DNA of 64,000 bases from Brachypodium distachyon (Eukaryota; Streptophyta; Magnoliopsida; Poales; Poaceae), in NCBI RefSeq assembly GCF_000005505.3, contig NC_016132.3, positions 38,330,914-38,394,913 on the forward strand, in the 5' to 3' direction. This document shows, one piece after another, positions 45,005-54,686 of this stretch. The notes under the pieces are model-generated. The model did no database searches and was not told the origin of the DNA. It saw only the letters and a list, made by a program, of their open reading frames with translations. A program made the translations under genes and the position numbers. Position 1 is the first letter of the stretch. Each line of letters starts with the position of its first letter.

Positions 45005-45014
45005 GCTTATAAGG
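45005..45014 (-). promoter_or_regulatory. TATA-like box of WAK copy 1
   Basis: Minus strand CCTTATAAGC, about 100 bp before the ATG. The same CCTTATAAG lies at 54,605-54,613 in copy 2 within a conserved promoter block (GGTGAGATCT.AACGCTCGC). Confidence 0.55.
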
Positions 45015-45060
45015 TTGCGTGCGAGCGTGTTCCGGCCACCGGCAGGCAGCAGCGAGCGTT

Positions 45061-46196
45061 AGATCTCACCTACCATGCCCGCGTGCCAGAAAGCTCATCT
45101 GTAGAGTGGACATAATAATTACTAGTATCGACTAAACAACAGAGTATACTAAAGAAGTGTCTTTAGTTAAACCTGGCCATCCAGCTTTGCATCAACTAAC
45201 TCGTTAATTAAGTGTGCACGACAGAGGTACCTTTTGGGAATTGAATTGTTAAAGAACTGAGACATGGAGCAGTCTGGATCATGTGTGGAATTAATGTACA
45301 CACCAGTTCACATGCATGGCTCGATCGATGAGTGCTCAATCCTTGGAGCCTGCAAAGATTCCAGCTGGTGAATGCCTGAAAAGGAGCACGTAAGTACGTA
45401 CTTCATTCCTCCAGGCATGAATCACGTTTTGGTTAACTAAACAAAGTTGTAAAGCAGCAGATAGAGATAACCCACTTACAATGTAGGAAAAGGCTTCTCC
45501 ATGACGGTTTATCGCGGATGGTTAATCAGCCTTGTCTTCGGACGGGTTAATTGCATATGGCTTCAGTTTAGAGTTGTTAGAAACTTACTACAGATGGTTC
45601 ACTCCGTAGAGCCAGCCGTGCTTACCTACTTATCATAGAATGCTTCCTAACAAGAGCGATCGCAGATCCTCCAAGCATCCTAACAAGAGCCATCCAAGAT
45701 CCTCCAAGCATCCTAACAAGAGCCATCCAAGATCCTCCAAGCAGAGCCTGATTAGCAATAACTAATCCTCTATAAAAAATGATCGATTCGGTTGTCTATA
45801 AGGTGTCTTCACTTGTCCCATGTGTACACTCACTACAAAACAGGGATCTAAAATAAAGTGAAAATCGTAAGATTCAGAGAAATAAGTCTGTAGAAAAAAC
45901 AATTAGTCATTAAGACAGTGCAATATAAGTATCATATAATCTAGTTTCAGACATAAAAGGTCTGTGATTTATTATACTCCACTAATTAGCAGAGGAAGAA
46001 ACAGTACCTGTACATAATCAAATATATATCATCATGTTCGCATCTCTATAACTTTCCTAGTTATCATATATACAAAGTACAGTCGAAATACTTCCAGTGT
46101 CTAGACCGCTAGACCATGTCTAGAACAACCAATTTGATCTCTAAACATAGCATATACAAAAAAAACTGGCAGCTTGTTCTAAATCTCCTTGTCTAA
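45061..46196. other. WAK copy 1 upstream region
   Basis: No gene. Conserved with the right arm in blocks (for example GCTAATCAGGCTCTG and GTGAGTGTACACATGGG). It contains the empty site of the right-arm LINE insertion, at 45,871-45,878 (GATTCAGA). Confidence 0.5.
45642..45740. repeat. 33-bp minisatellite, three copies
   Basis: Units at 45,642, 45,675 and 45,708 (GC.TCCTAACAAGAGC.ATC core); the last two are identical. The right arm has no equivalent expansion. Confidence 0.9.
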
Positions 46197-46430
46197 TTGT
46201 TTGATCTCCAAAGTTTGTGGAAGGGACAACCTGATCATCTGTTATACGAATTGCACTGCCTTGTGGTCTGTACTGTAAATGAAGTGGAGAAAAAGCTGAA
46301 TACCTGCCAGGGAGCTTCACTACCCACGGATTTTGGGTTTGTCAGGCAAGCTTTTTGGTCCAGCAAAAATTTCTTATTCAGGAGAGGCCAGTTGGATGCC
46401 ACTTTTGGCCATTCGCAACCTTTCACGGTA

Positions 46431-46690
46431 TGCTCGCATATATCTTCCATGAAGTACTGCATGAACATGCAGCATAAGGGAGTTCCAAACAAAGTTGAAT
46501 GGAAGTATGTCTTGTCACAAAAGAAATTATACAAAAGAATGGTTTCTTTTTTACTAATGCTCGCAGGAATATATATCTTCCATGACGTACTGCATGAACA
46601 TGCAGCATAAGGGAGCTCCAAACAAAGTTGGATGGAAGTATGTCTTGTCACAAAAGAAATTATACAAAAGAATGGTTTCTGTTTTACTAA
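46431..46690. repeat. Two-copy tandem repeat of about 127-133 bp
   Basis: Units at 46,431-46,557 and 46,558-46,690 (TGCTCGCA ... ATATCTTCCATGA.GTACTG ... TGGTTTCT.TTTTACTAA) differ by a few substitutions and a 6-bp insertion. It lies in the left arm only. Confidence 0.88.
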
Positions 46691-47442
46691 TAAATAAGAG
46701 AAATCTTGAAAGGGCAACATGTCCTCATCTTCTATCATGCACATCCTAATAAAATAACTTTTGGAGGACTCTACATACGGAGTATATGTCAGCATTACCA
46801 ATAAGACGATAAATTGCAGTGTCCTAAAACAAAGTCAAGTGAGAGGCAAATACTACCATCCATGAAATTTAAATTGTTAGCACTGAGAGACCGACTTAGA
46901 TTACTAAAACATACCCGAACATTGCATCAACTAATAAGGTATCTAAATGAACCCATTTTCCATTGAAACATCTGAATGAATAATACTTTTAACAGCATCA
47001 ACGCACCACTAATTGTTCAAAGTTCGAGACTGAAAGAACTGCTACTACCTAACCTTGTAATTACATAGGCATCAAATCGATGCTGAATTATTCAATATTA
47101 TCTTTAGTAAACCTTCAGTAATCAAATTTATCCGATTGATACTGAGGAGCTAAGCTTTTTTTCGAATTGGAAACTTGAGACCAATTGTACATTTGAGCAC
47201 CATCCTGACACTTAATTTCCAGTACGGAATTATCATAAACCAATTCAACTGTCCAAATAGGCCACAATAGCATCGTAGTATGCAATTTCCACAAAACAGC
47301 ACATTGAGTTATCCCCCGCTCCAATTGAGCTACCCAACTTAATCACAAAACCAGAAACCAAAGAAATTGCGGTAGAATTGCAAGAATATATACATGTATT
47401 TATTATAGCCATGGAGCTGGAAATTGTGGGCGGCTGGGTCAC

Positions 47443-47568
47443 CTAAGCGCCGCCGCTGAAGGACCGACCAGCGGGCCTGGAGGGCGAGTTCGGCACGAGA
47501 GACCGCGCTGCAGGCCGGAGGCGTACTGGAGGACGCCTCACCATGCCCGAGACGATGGCGCGCTCCAT
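47443..47568 (-). CDS. Short conserved ORF (MERAIVSGM...), left-arm copy
   Basis: 41 aa starting MERAIVSGMVRRPP and ending GRSFSGGA. Its partner at 50,709-50,831 keeps the start context, MERAIV.GMVR.PP and SFSG before the stop, despite divergence around it. The open frame extends upstream to 47,679. The sequence ATGGTGAGG could alternatively be a splice donor, making this the end of a first exon. Family not recognised; coding status is uncertain. Confidence 0.28.
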   Translation of the reverse strand: MERAIVSGMVRRPPVRLRPAARSLVPNSPSRPAGRSFSGGA

Positions 47569-47680
47569 CCCGCTCTGGGACGCCGAGGCCAGCGGAGGAA
47601 GGCGCAGGCGTGGCGGAGTAGAGGAGGGAGGCGGCAGCTCAGGGGGGGCGTTGCACGCTGTGATGAATCCAACAGGCACC

Positions 47681-48308
47681 GAGCAACCGAGCGGGGGCTC
47701 CCTGCTGATTAACAGGCCCGGGCAAAACTAGGCCCAAGAAAGAGCCAGGCCCTTTTCGGAGGAGAACACAATTGGCGACCCAGTTGGCCCAGAAACGATT
47801 GTTTTTCGGGGGCTTTGGTTCTTCCGGATCTTGCCACCCGCCCCGCCCCGTAGGAGACCGAAGCTCTGTTTTGTACAGTGGATTTGTGTTTTCTAATTAT
47901 GCTTCTCTTTTTTTTTTGAGAACCTAATTACGCTTCTCTAATTCGCGTAGTTGCCAACCAAGATAGGAATAGGATAGGACAGGACGATGTCAACTAGGAT
48001 CTGACACACATGAAGCTCCAGATTCATCGAAACAATAAAAATTAGACGCAGTCACGTCACAGTGTCACACGAACACACAGGTCCAGGAGAATAATAAACT
48101 AAGCGAGCAATCAAACTTATCATCAGGAGTGCTCTACTTTCTTAGTGGTGTTTACGTGTGGAGCAGCTACATACGGTGACATCTCGTCTTGCGCCCATTG
48201 TTTTGTTTTGTGCTCCGTAAAGCAGGCACAGCAGTCAGCAGGTGGGATACGACAAGAACATCATTATTATCTCCAGGCACAATCACGACAGCTGATTTGA
48301 TCAAGACA
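47681..48308. other. Spacer between left arm and kelch gene
   Basis: GGGCC-rich promoter-like DNA near 47,700-47,860, then AT-rich DNA that should include the kelch 3' UTR. No further gene. Confidence 0.4.
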
Positions 48309-49470
48309 TCAAAGAAGCGGCGCGAAGAAGAACATGTCGCCGAGGCGGTCATTGGAGGGCGAGTTGCCGCCGTAGACGAGCATCCCGGCCCGGCCATCAA
48401 GCTCCCCGGCCGAGAACGCGCACCAGCCCCGAGGCCCCGGGTGTTGCCGCTCGGCGCCGCCTTCATCATCTTCTTCTTCCTCCCGCAGCCTGGCCCAAAT
48501 CCCCGTCTCGGTGTCCAGCGCGAAGGCCTCGGCGGAGAACTTGCCGGCGCCGAGATGGCCGAGGTCACTGGGATCCACCTCGCCGCCGAACACCACCACG
48601 TACTCCGTCCCCTTCTCCTTCCCCTTGACGCCGGCCGCGCAGAGCACGCTGCGCGGGCTGGGCCGCTCCCCGGTGGTCCCGACGGCGGCCCACTGGCCCG
48701 TGGCCGGGTCGAAGCTGTGCACGTCGTCGAGCTCCTTGTCCCCGGAGAACCCGCCGACCACCCACACCTTCCCCGCCGCGAATGCCAGCCCCGGCCCGCC
48801 ACGTGGAGCGCAGATCTCCTTCTCCGGCGCCGGCAGCTCCTCCCACCGCCGGGTGCCCACGTCGTACGCCCACAGGTCGTTCAGCCTGCCGCTGTTCCCG
48901 CACCCGCCGAACACGTACACGACCCCGCCGCCTTTCCCGTCGTCGGCGGCCACCATGGAGTGGTAGCTCCGGTGGGCCGGGCCGGAGTCCCCGGAGGAGA
49001 GGAGGGACCAGGTGGCGGTGGCCGTGTCGAAGGAGTAGAGCTCGTTGAGCTCCGTGTGGGCCTTGTCGCGGCCCCCGAAGACGAAGACTGTGTCGCCGAC
49101 GGCGGCCATGGTCACGCCGACCCGCGGCGGCGGGACGTCGCCGCTGGCGGAGGTGAGAGCCGACCAGGATTGGGTTTTCAGGTCGAAGGCGTACATGGTG
49201 CTGTCCACGGGGACTCGCGGGGTGAGCTCGCCGCCGAAGGAGTAGGCCGTGCCGCCGATGAGCGTGATGGCGTGGGAGCTCCTTGCTCCTGGCCCGGCCC
49301 CCTTCTGCTCCAGCTGCGTGCGTGCATCGTTGATTCCCCAAGAAATTAAGGATCAGAACAGCGAAAGCTAAAGCAAATTCTTTCAATCAAGAAATTAAGG
49401 AGATTGATTAAGGTGGGGATCGAGGGAACAGGGAAGAAGAACAGACCATCACCCAGGTGCTGCCGGCCAT
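48309..49470 (-). CDS. Kelch-repeat protein, nitrile-specifier-protein 5 (NSP5)-like
   Basis: Two exons: 49470..49447 (24 nt, MAGSTWVM) and 49313..48309, phase 0, giving 342 aa. The ATG sits in GCAATGGCC. The protein starts with the family motif LEQKGAGPGARSSHAIT, then six kelch blades marked by GG doublets (FGGEL, FGGRD, FGGCG, VGGFS, FGGEV, YGGNS), ending GRAGMLVYGGNSPSNDRLGD. This order matches Arabidopsis NSP5-type proteins. Thiocyanate-forming and nitrile-specifier proteins bind Fe(II) with an E-x3-D-x3-H motif; here the site reads EVDPSDLGH, so the middle ligand position is Ser. Grasses lack glucosinolates, so a different cytosolic role is likely. The gene is single-copy in the spacer between two inverted WAK arms. 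Confidence 0.9.
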
Positions 49471-50480
49471 TGCTGAGCTCGAGGTGGAGCTCTGCTTCCT
49501 CTGCTCTGCGGTGCCTTTGTTGCTTCAGTTAACTTGGAGTGGCAGTGTTTGGGGAATGAATAATTGAATGATGATTTCGATGGCTGGGGTTGTCCATTAT
49601 AAAGCTGTACGAGGAGTGACAAGGCGGGCATGAATGGTGCCATCACTGCAATCTAACGACCCCATTCGAGTCAAATTACTAAGAAGCCCTCCAAAAGAGA
49701 AATAACTACATAAAATCATTGTTCATGTTTCAATTTTTTAAGGAACAAAAGTGTATGATATGCAGGTGAGCGCACATATGTAATGTAATTCCTTCGTTTC
49801 TAAAACAGCGACAAATATTTAGAAACAGAGTGACTAACACTCTCTTTTCTTGTACTCATATGACTTCACAGCAGACCGAAACAACGAACAACTAACTGTG
49901 GGGCTGCCAACCTCGGAACATGCGGTTTTGTGCACTCTACAATCGCAACCATGTCTTCTCCTGATTTCAAGAGAAATTTAAAAAACTAGTAATGTATCAA
50001 TTCTTGATGCGTTCTCCTCTTTGAGGCCCCTCACCGGATTATTAAAATTCGCTAAATTTGGACCAAAAGATAATGAACCTCATGAGGCTTTACACTAGAT
50101 TGCCAAATTTTAGTAAAATTAGAATGGAATTTTAGTAAATCCGGATCGAAACATTAACGAAATGTGAAAATCTTCTCAGATCGCGTGAGAGCTCTCGAGA
50201 TGCCCCATGACCCCATCTACCCGTCCACGGCTTCCGAAGCCAGAGCCCACCTGCAAACTGACCGGGCTTTTTCAAAAAGCTCGTGAGCCCACCGTGTCCG
50301 GCCCATTGCTGGGCTCAGTCGCCCGCAGGCCAGCACAACACGTCCCGTTCAGCATTTTCCTTTTGTATTTCTCTTTGTATATTCTTCGCGAGCCGCCGGG
50401 CTAAACGGGCCCGGACCGGCACAAATTAGTCCGGCCGATCTACTGGGCCTGGAATTCACCGGAGCAGGCCTGGGCTGTGT
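49471..50480. other. Kelch promoter side and spacer to right arm
   Basis: No gene. At about 49,785-49,832 there is a short inverted pair (TTCCTTCGTTTCTAAAACAG and ATTTAGAAACAGAGTG) resembling a tiny decayed MITE. GGGCC motifs appear from 50,290 onward. Confidence 0.4.
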
Positions 50481-50708
50481 CGAGCCCGTTAAGATACGGG
50501 CCGGGCGGGCTCGTTGGCAGCCTATAGTTCCAACCCGCGGCAGAAAAGAGAAGAAACTTTTTTTCCAGCCGCCTCCCTCGAGCACTCCCGTTCTCCATCT
50601 CCATGTACGCCGGCTGCTCCCCCCTCCACTGCCACGCCCTCGCTGCGCCCTCCTCTTTCCCTCTCGCCACGCCTCCACCGCGGTGGCGGGACGCGCTGCA
50701 GGACCGGG

Positions 50709-50831
50709 ATGGAGCGCGCCATCGTGTTGGGCATGGTGAGGTGTCCTCCCAGTCCGAGGCCGACCTGCAGCGCCGTCGCTCGTCGTGCCGGACTCGCCCT
50801 CCCGGCCCAATCGTCCTTCAGCGGCTCTTAG
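50709..50831 (+). CDS. Short conserved ORF (MERAIVLGM...), right-arm copy
   Basis: 40 aa, MERAIVLGMVRCPP at the start and SFSGS at the end. It is the inverted-repeat partner of 47,443-47,568 and is followed by the same GGTGACCCAG.CGCCCACAA stretch. A possible later exon is METPRRSYWKLKGRESPEMA to CVQCGAP-stop at 52,193-52,339 after ATGCAG; the left-arm version of that is degraded. No known family. Confidence 0.28.
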   Translation: MERAIVLGMVRCPPSPRPTCSAVARRAGLALPAQSSFSGS

Positions 50832-52192
50832 GTGACCCAGGCGCCCACAATTTCCAGTTCCATCGGCTACAATCTATACATATATACTTCTGCAATTAGC
50901 CAATTCTACGACAGTTGGGTTGGTCTCTTGTTTGGTGATTTAGTTGGATATAGTTCAATTGGAGTGGGATAAGTCAATGTGCTGTTTCGTGGTGGTTGCA
51001 TAGTGTAATGCTACCGTGACTCATTTGAACAGTTGAATGGTGCAAGATAATTCCATACTGGAAATTAAGTGTCAGGATGGTGCTCAAATGTACAATCAGT
51101 GTCAGGTTTCCAGTTCCGGAAAAAGTTTAGTTCCTCAGTATTAATCGGATAAAGTTAATTACCGATGGTTGCAGTTTTTTGTCCCTCAGCTGTCTGAATG
51201 TTTACCAATTGAATATTGAATAGTTTGGTGCATATGTAATTACAGGCTCAGGAAGTTCTTTCGATCCCCCCTTTTATCTATGCACCATTGTGTTATTAAT
51301 GTTCCCCTTTTACTAGCCATAGCAGCTGTTGTGGATTTGGATTATAGCAGTTCAAGTTCCCTTTTACTGGCCATAGCAGTTGCTGTAGATCTAAAAAATA
51401 ATCACCATTTCGTTTGTAGGTTAAAGCTATCCGGCTCAATATTCAAATATAGTTGCGTTATATGCAGTGGAACTACAGTGTCCAGTACATGACAACAACT
51501 ACTTTTATCTTCTAACTTTGTTATACCTGCATTCCTTTTTTGCAGATCTTATGTGCAGCTTAACGTGAACAAAAGCAATCTGTATGCTTGCACATGTGAC
51601 ATTGCAAGTGACCTGGTAGTTTTCTGAAGAAGGTGACTGGCCTGTACTGAATTTGTAATTTGATGTATTACTAGAGTTTGACTTCGCAACTATGGCTATG
51701 GACTAGCTACTTCAACTAGCCAACCTGAAGCAAGTCATGTGCATACTGTTGTAATATTAGGTCTGGGGTAGGAGAATAAAAAATTATGTGGCAAGTTTCT
51801 TTTCGCGTGAACACAAATGTGTGAAAGTTGACCATATATAGCATTTTCAGTAACAGACAGTCTATGTGAGTTAGAGAGTATAATGCCGAGAATGACAAAA
51901 AAAATCTGCAGGTACTGTGAGTGTGAGCCGCCAAAACAACTAATGTCACATTTAACTAGTTATACTTCAAAGTTCTATGCAAAGTGTTCCAATAAGTTTC
52001 TCAATCTTGCAGTGAACAATGTCAAGATTGTTTACCACAGAGATGCATTACAACACTTCTTTTGAAATGGAGTACAACAAGAACTAACACAATTATATTG
52101 ATTAATTTTTTTGTTCACATTTATTGAATAGTAAATTTATATTGTTATGAATGTAGTATGCTTAAATGGATATGCAATTAGAATGCAGCTAT
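50832..52192. other. Right-arm non-coding sequence
   Basis: Aligns in blocks with the left arm (GATAATTCC.TACTGGAAATTAAGTGTCAGG and others). CCTTTTACT.GCCATAGCAG is duplicated at about 51,306 and 51,360. No confident gene. Confidence 0.4.
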
Positions 52193-52611
52193 GGAAACAC
52201 CAAGGAGGAGCTACTGGAAGCTTAAGGGTCGTGAATCGCCAGAAATGGCATCTGGCTGGTCTCTCCTAAATAAGAAATTATTGCTGGACCAGAAAGCTAC
52301 TGGCAAACCCAAAATGTGTGTGCAGTGTGGAGCTCCCTAGCAGGTATTCAGCTTTTTCTCAACTCCATTTACAGTAAGGAACACAGGCAGTGCAATTTGC
52401 GCATAATACAGGATCAGGTTGTCCCTTACACAAACTTTGCACAAGGAAATTTAGAACCTGCCAGTATTTTTTGTTCATGTTGTGTTTACCGATCAAATTG
52501 GTTGTTCTAGACAAGCTAGTCTAAGTACCACCGGAACTCTTTCAACTGTACTTTACTCCCATGAGGCTATGATAACTAGAAAAGTTACAGAGATGCAATC
52601 ATGATGATATA

Positions 52612-52692
52612 TACTCCCTCCGATCCATAAAAAGTGTCGTTCACTTAACTTAGTACAAAATGGGCGACACTTTTTATGGGTCAGAGGGAGTA
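52612..52692. mobile_element. Short Stowaway-like MITE, right arm only
   Basis: TA-CTCCCTCCGATCCATAAAAAGTGTCG and its inverse CGACACTTTTTATGGGTCAGAGGGAG-TA form a near-perfect hairpin of 81 bp. It is a different subfamily from the others. The left arm lacks it at the matching point (about 46,000). Confidence 0.92.
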
Positions 52693-52833
52693 CTGTTTCT
52701 TCCTCTGTTTTAACTAGCTGGAGTATATATTATGATAGCTATCATCAGACCTTCATGTCTGAAGCTAGATTATGTTACTTATATTGCATTATACTAGTGA
52801 CTTTTTTTTTCTACAGACGAATTTCTCTGAATC

Positions 52834-53774
52834 ATTTTTTTATTAAAGGGGGTACCCACAGCTTTATTAACAAAGCTCACAGGTTTCAAGAAACAAAATA
52901 GCAAATAAAACGAAAATGAAAAAAAAGGAAAGGAAGGTACAGGGGAAACAAATTCCGCTCTACAGTCTCCTACTCGAGAACAGCCATCGAGAGCATTGCC
53001 CACAGTTAACGCTGTATGGCAAGAACAGAAACCACCAGGGAGGCCCACACACAGTCAGTTGGCTATTCTGGGCCCAAGAGGAGCCGAGCTGCATGATTCT
53101 GTTGTAGATCTCCATAGCGACCGTCTTCTGCAAATCACTCAAATAATCAAGCAATGACATATGGGAAAAATGATCCCGATTGGTTCATGTGGAAACTTGC
53201 CGTCAAAACAGGCCAAATTTCTGGTTTTCCAGATTGGCCAGAAAGTAACCGCAAGAAAGATCTTTACAGCTGTTCTTTCTGGTCCCTGAAATCAAAAGGA
53301 GGTAAAATATCCTTGGAAGCCACTTGAGCAACACGCCAGGACATTGAAAGGAGATTATCTATGCTCTCATCAGAAACACAGAACATACAGAGGATCCCCC
53401 TTCCATCTCCTGTCCAGGGGATTATTCTTGGTTAGGATTCACCCCCGTAAGAAAATCCATAAAATTTATAAACTTTTTTAGGTGCCCTGGACTGGAGAGC
53501 ATTGTAGATGGACTTAACGGTAAGTTCTTTAGCTCCTAGTGACCAGGAGGACTTGTCCTTTCTTCAGTCAGAGGAATATTAAGGCAGATATCATGTAGTT
53601 CAGACCACATGACCGCTAGCTCTCTGCACAGATTCCTCCTAAAGACATGCACCACCTGAGGAAATAACTTTGTTGACAGTCACATTGTGGCTGACAGTCA
53701 GATTATAAAGTCTGGGAAATTTTGCAGCAAGAGTCTCCTCCCCAGTCAGATTATAACTTTGTTAACAGTCATAT
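52834..53774 (-). mobile_element. 5'-truncated LINE fragment, right arm only
   Basis: Flanked by TCTGAATC at 52,826-52,833 and 53,775-53,782; the left arm has one copy (45,871-45,878), an empty site. The minus strand ends in an A-rich tail (TTTAATAAAAAAAT). Around 53,460-53,330 the minus strand encodes zinc-binding reverse-transcriptase (zf-RVT) remnants: ILTKNNPLDRRWKGDPL, then in another frame CMFCVSDESIDNLL. It is frameshifted and non-functional. There is no intact reverse transcriptase. Confidence 0.75.
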
Positions 53775-53782
53775 TCTGAATC

Positions 53783-54604
53783 TTATGATTTTCACCTTAT
53801 TTAAGATCCCTGTTTTGTAGTGAGTGTACACATGGGACTAGCAAAGATACCTTATAGATCAACCAAATTGATCATTCTTAATGGAGGATTGGTTATTGCT
53901 AATCAGGCTCTGGTCGCAGGAGTCACGAAGCCGTATATGATAAGTAGGTACAGTAAGCACTGTATGCTCTAGGAGAGAATCATCTGCTGTGAAATTAATG
54001 ACGAATCAAAACTGGAGCCGTATGCAATTAACCTCACCGAAGGCGAGTTGATGAACAATCCACGATAACCCCTGTCATGGGAGAACCTTTTTTTACACCG
54101 TAACACTCTGTGATCTCCATGTGCTGCTTTACAACTTTGTTTATTTAACGAGAACGTGATTGATGCCTGTAGGAATTGAAGTACGTACTTACGCACTGCT
54201 TTTCCAGGGTAACATGCTCCTTTTCTGGCGTGCCCCAGCTGGAATAGTTCAAGGCTCCCAGGATTGAGCTCTCAACCCCAAGCCATGCATTACAACTGGC
54301 GCGTATGTTAATTACACTTGTGATCCAGACTGCTCCATCATCTCGGGGCGGGGCGGTTATTTTAACTATTCAAATTCCCAAAAGGTATCTCTGCAGTTCA
54401 CACTTAATTACGACAACTTTGTTGATGCAAAGCTGGATGGTCAGGTTTAACTAAAAACAATCTTTAGTATAATCTGTTGTTCGAAAGGCTACAAGCATAT
54501 ATTTATGTATTTATTTATTTTTCGCTTGCAGGTGAGGCTTTCTGGCACGTGGACACGGTAGGTGAGATCTGAACGCTCGCTTGCCGGAACGCGCATGCAT
54601 GCAA
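53783..54604. other. WAK copy 2 upstream region
   Basis: Aligns in inverted orientation with 45,061-45,860, including GTGAGTGTACACATGGGACTAGC and TGATCCAGACTGCTCCAT. No gene of its own. Confidence 0.55.
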
Positions 54605-54613
54605 CCTTATAAG
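54605..54613 (+). promoter_or_regulatory. TATA-like box of WAK copy 2
   Basis: CCTTATAAG, 74-82 bp before the ATG at 54,687. Conserved with copy 1. Confidence 0.55.
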
Positions 54614-54686
54614 TCGGCCGGATACCCAAGACTACCTGCTGGTACTGTAGCAAGGTAGCCAATCAACCAACACACACAAACACTTC

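Larger units (their letters stand above)
40020..47680. repeat. Left arm of a large inverted duplication
   Basis: Its reverse complement aligns in order with about 50,480-59,680. Checked blocks are the WAK 3' flank (ATAATGTCAAACA.GCAGTGTTAA), all five WAK exons, the WAK promoter, GTGAGTGTACACATGGGAC, AAGAAAT.TTTGCTGGACCA.AAAGC, and GTGTCAGGATGGTGCTCAAA near the inner end. Identity varies from near-identical (kinase exon) to patchy (introns). Confidence 0.88.

Noticed and set aside
46235..46801. 188-aa minus-strand frame
   Set aside because: Runs through a tandem repeat. The repeated peptide comes from the repeat, and the right-arm counterpart is not open across it.
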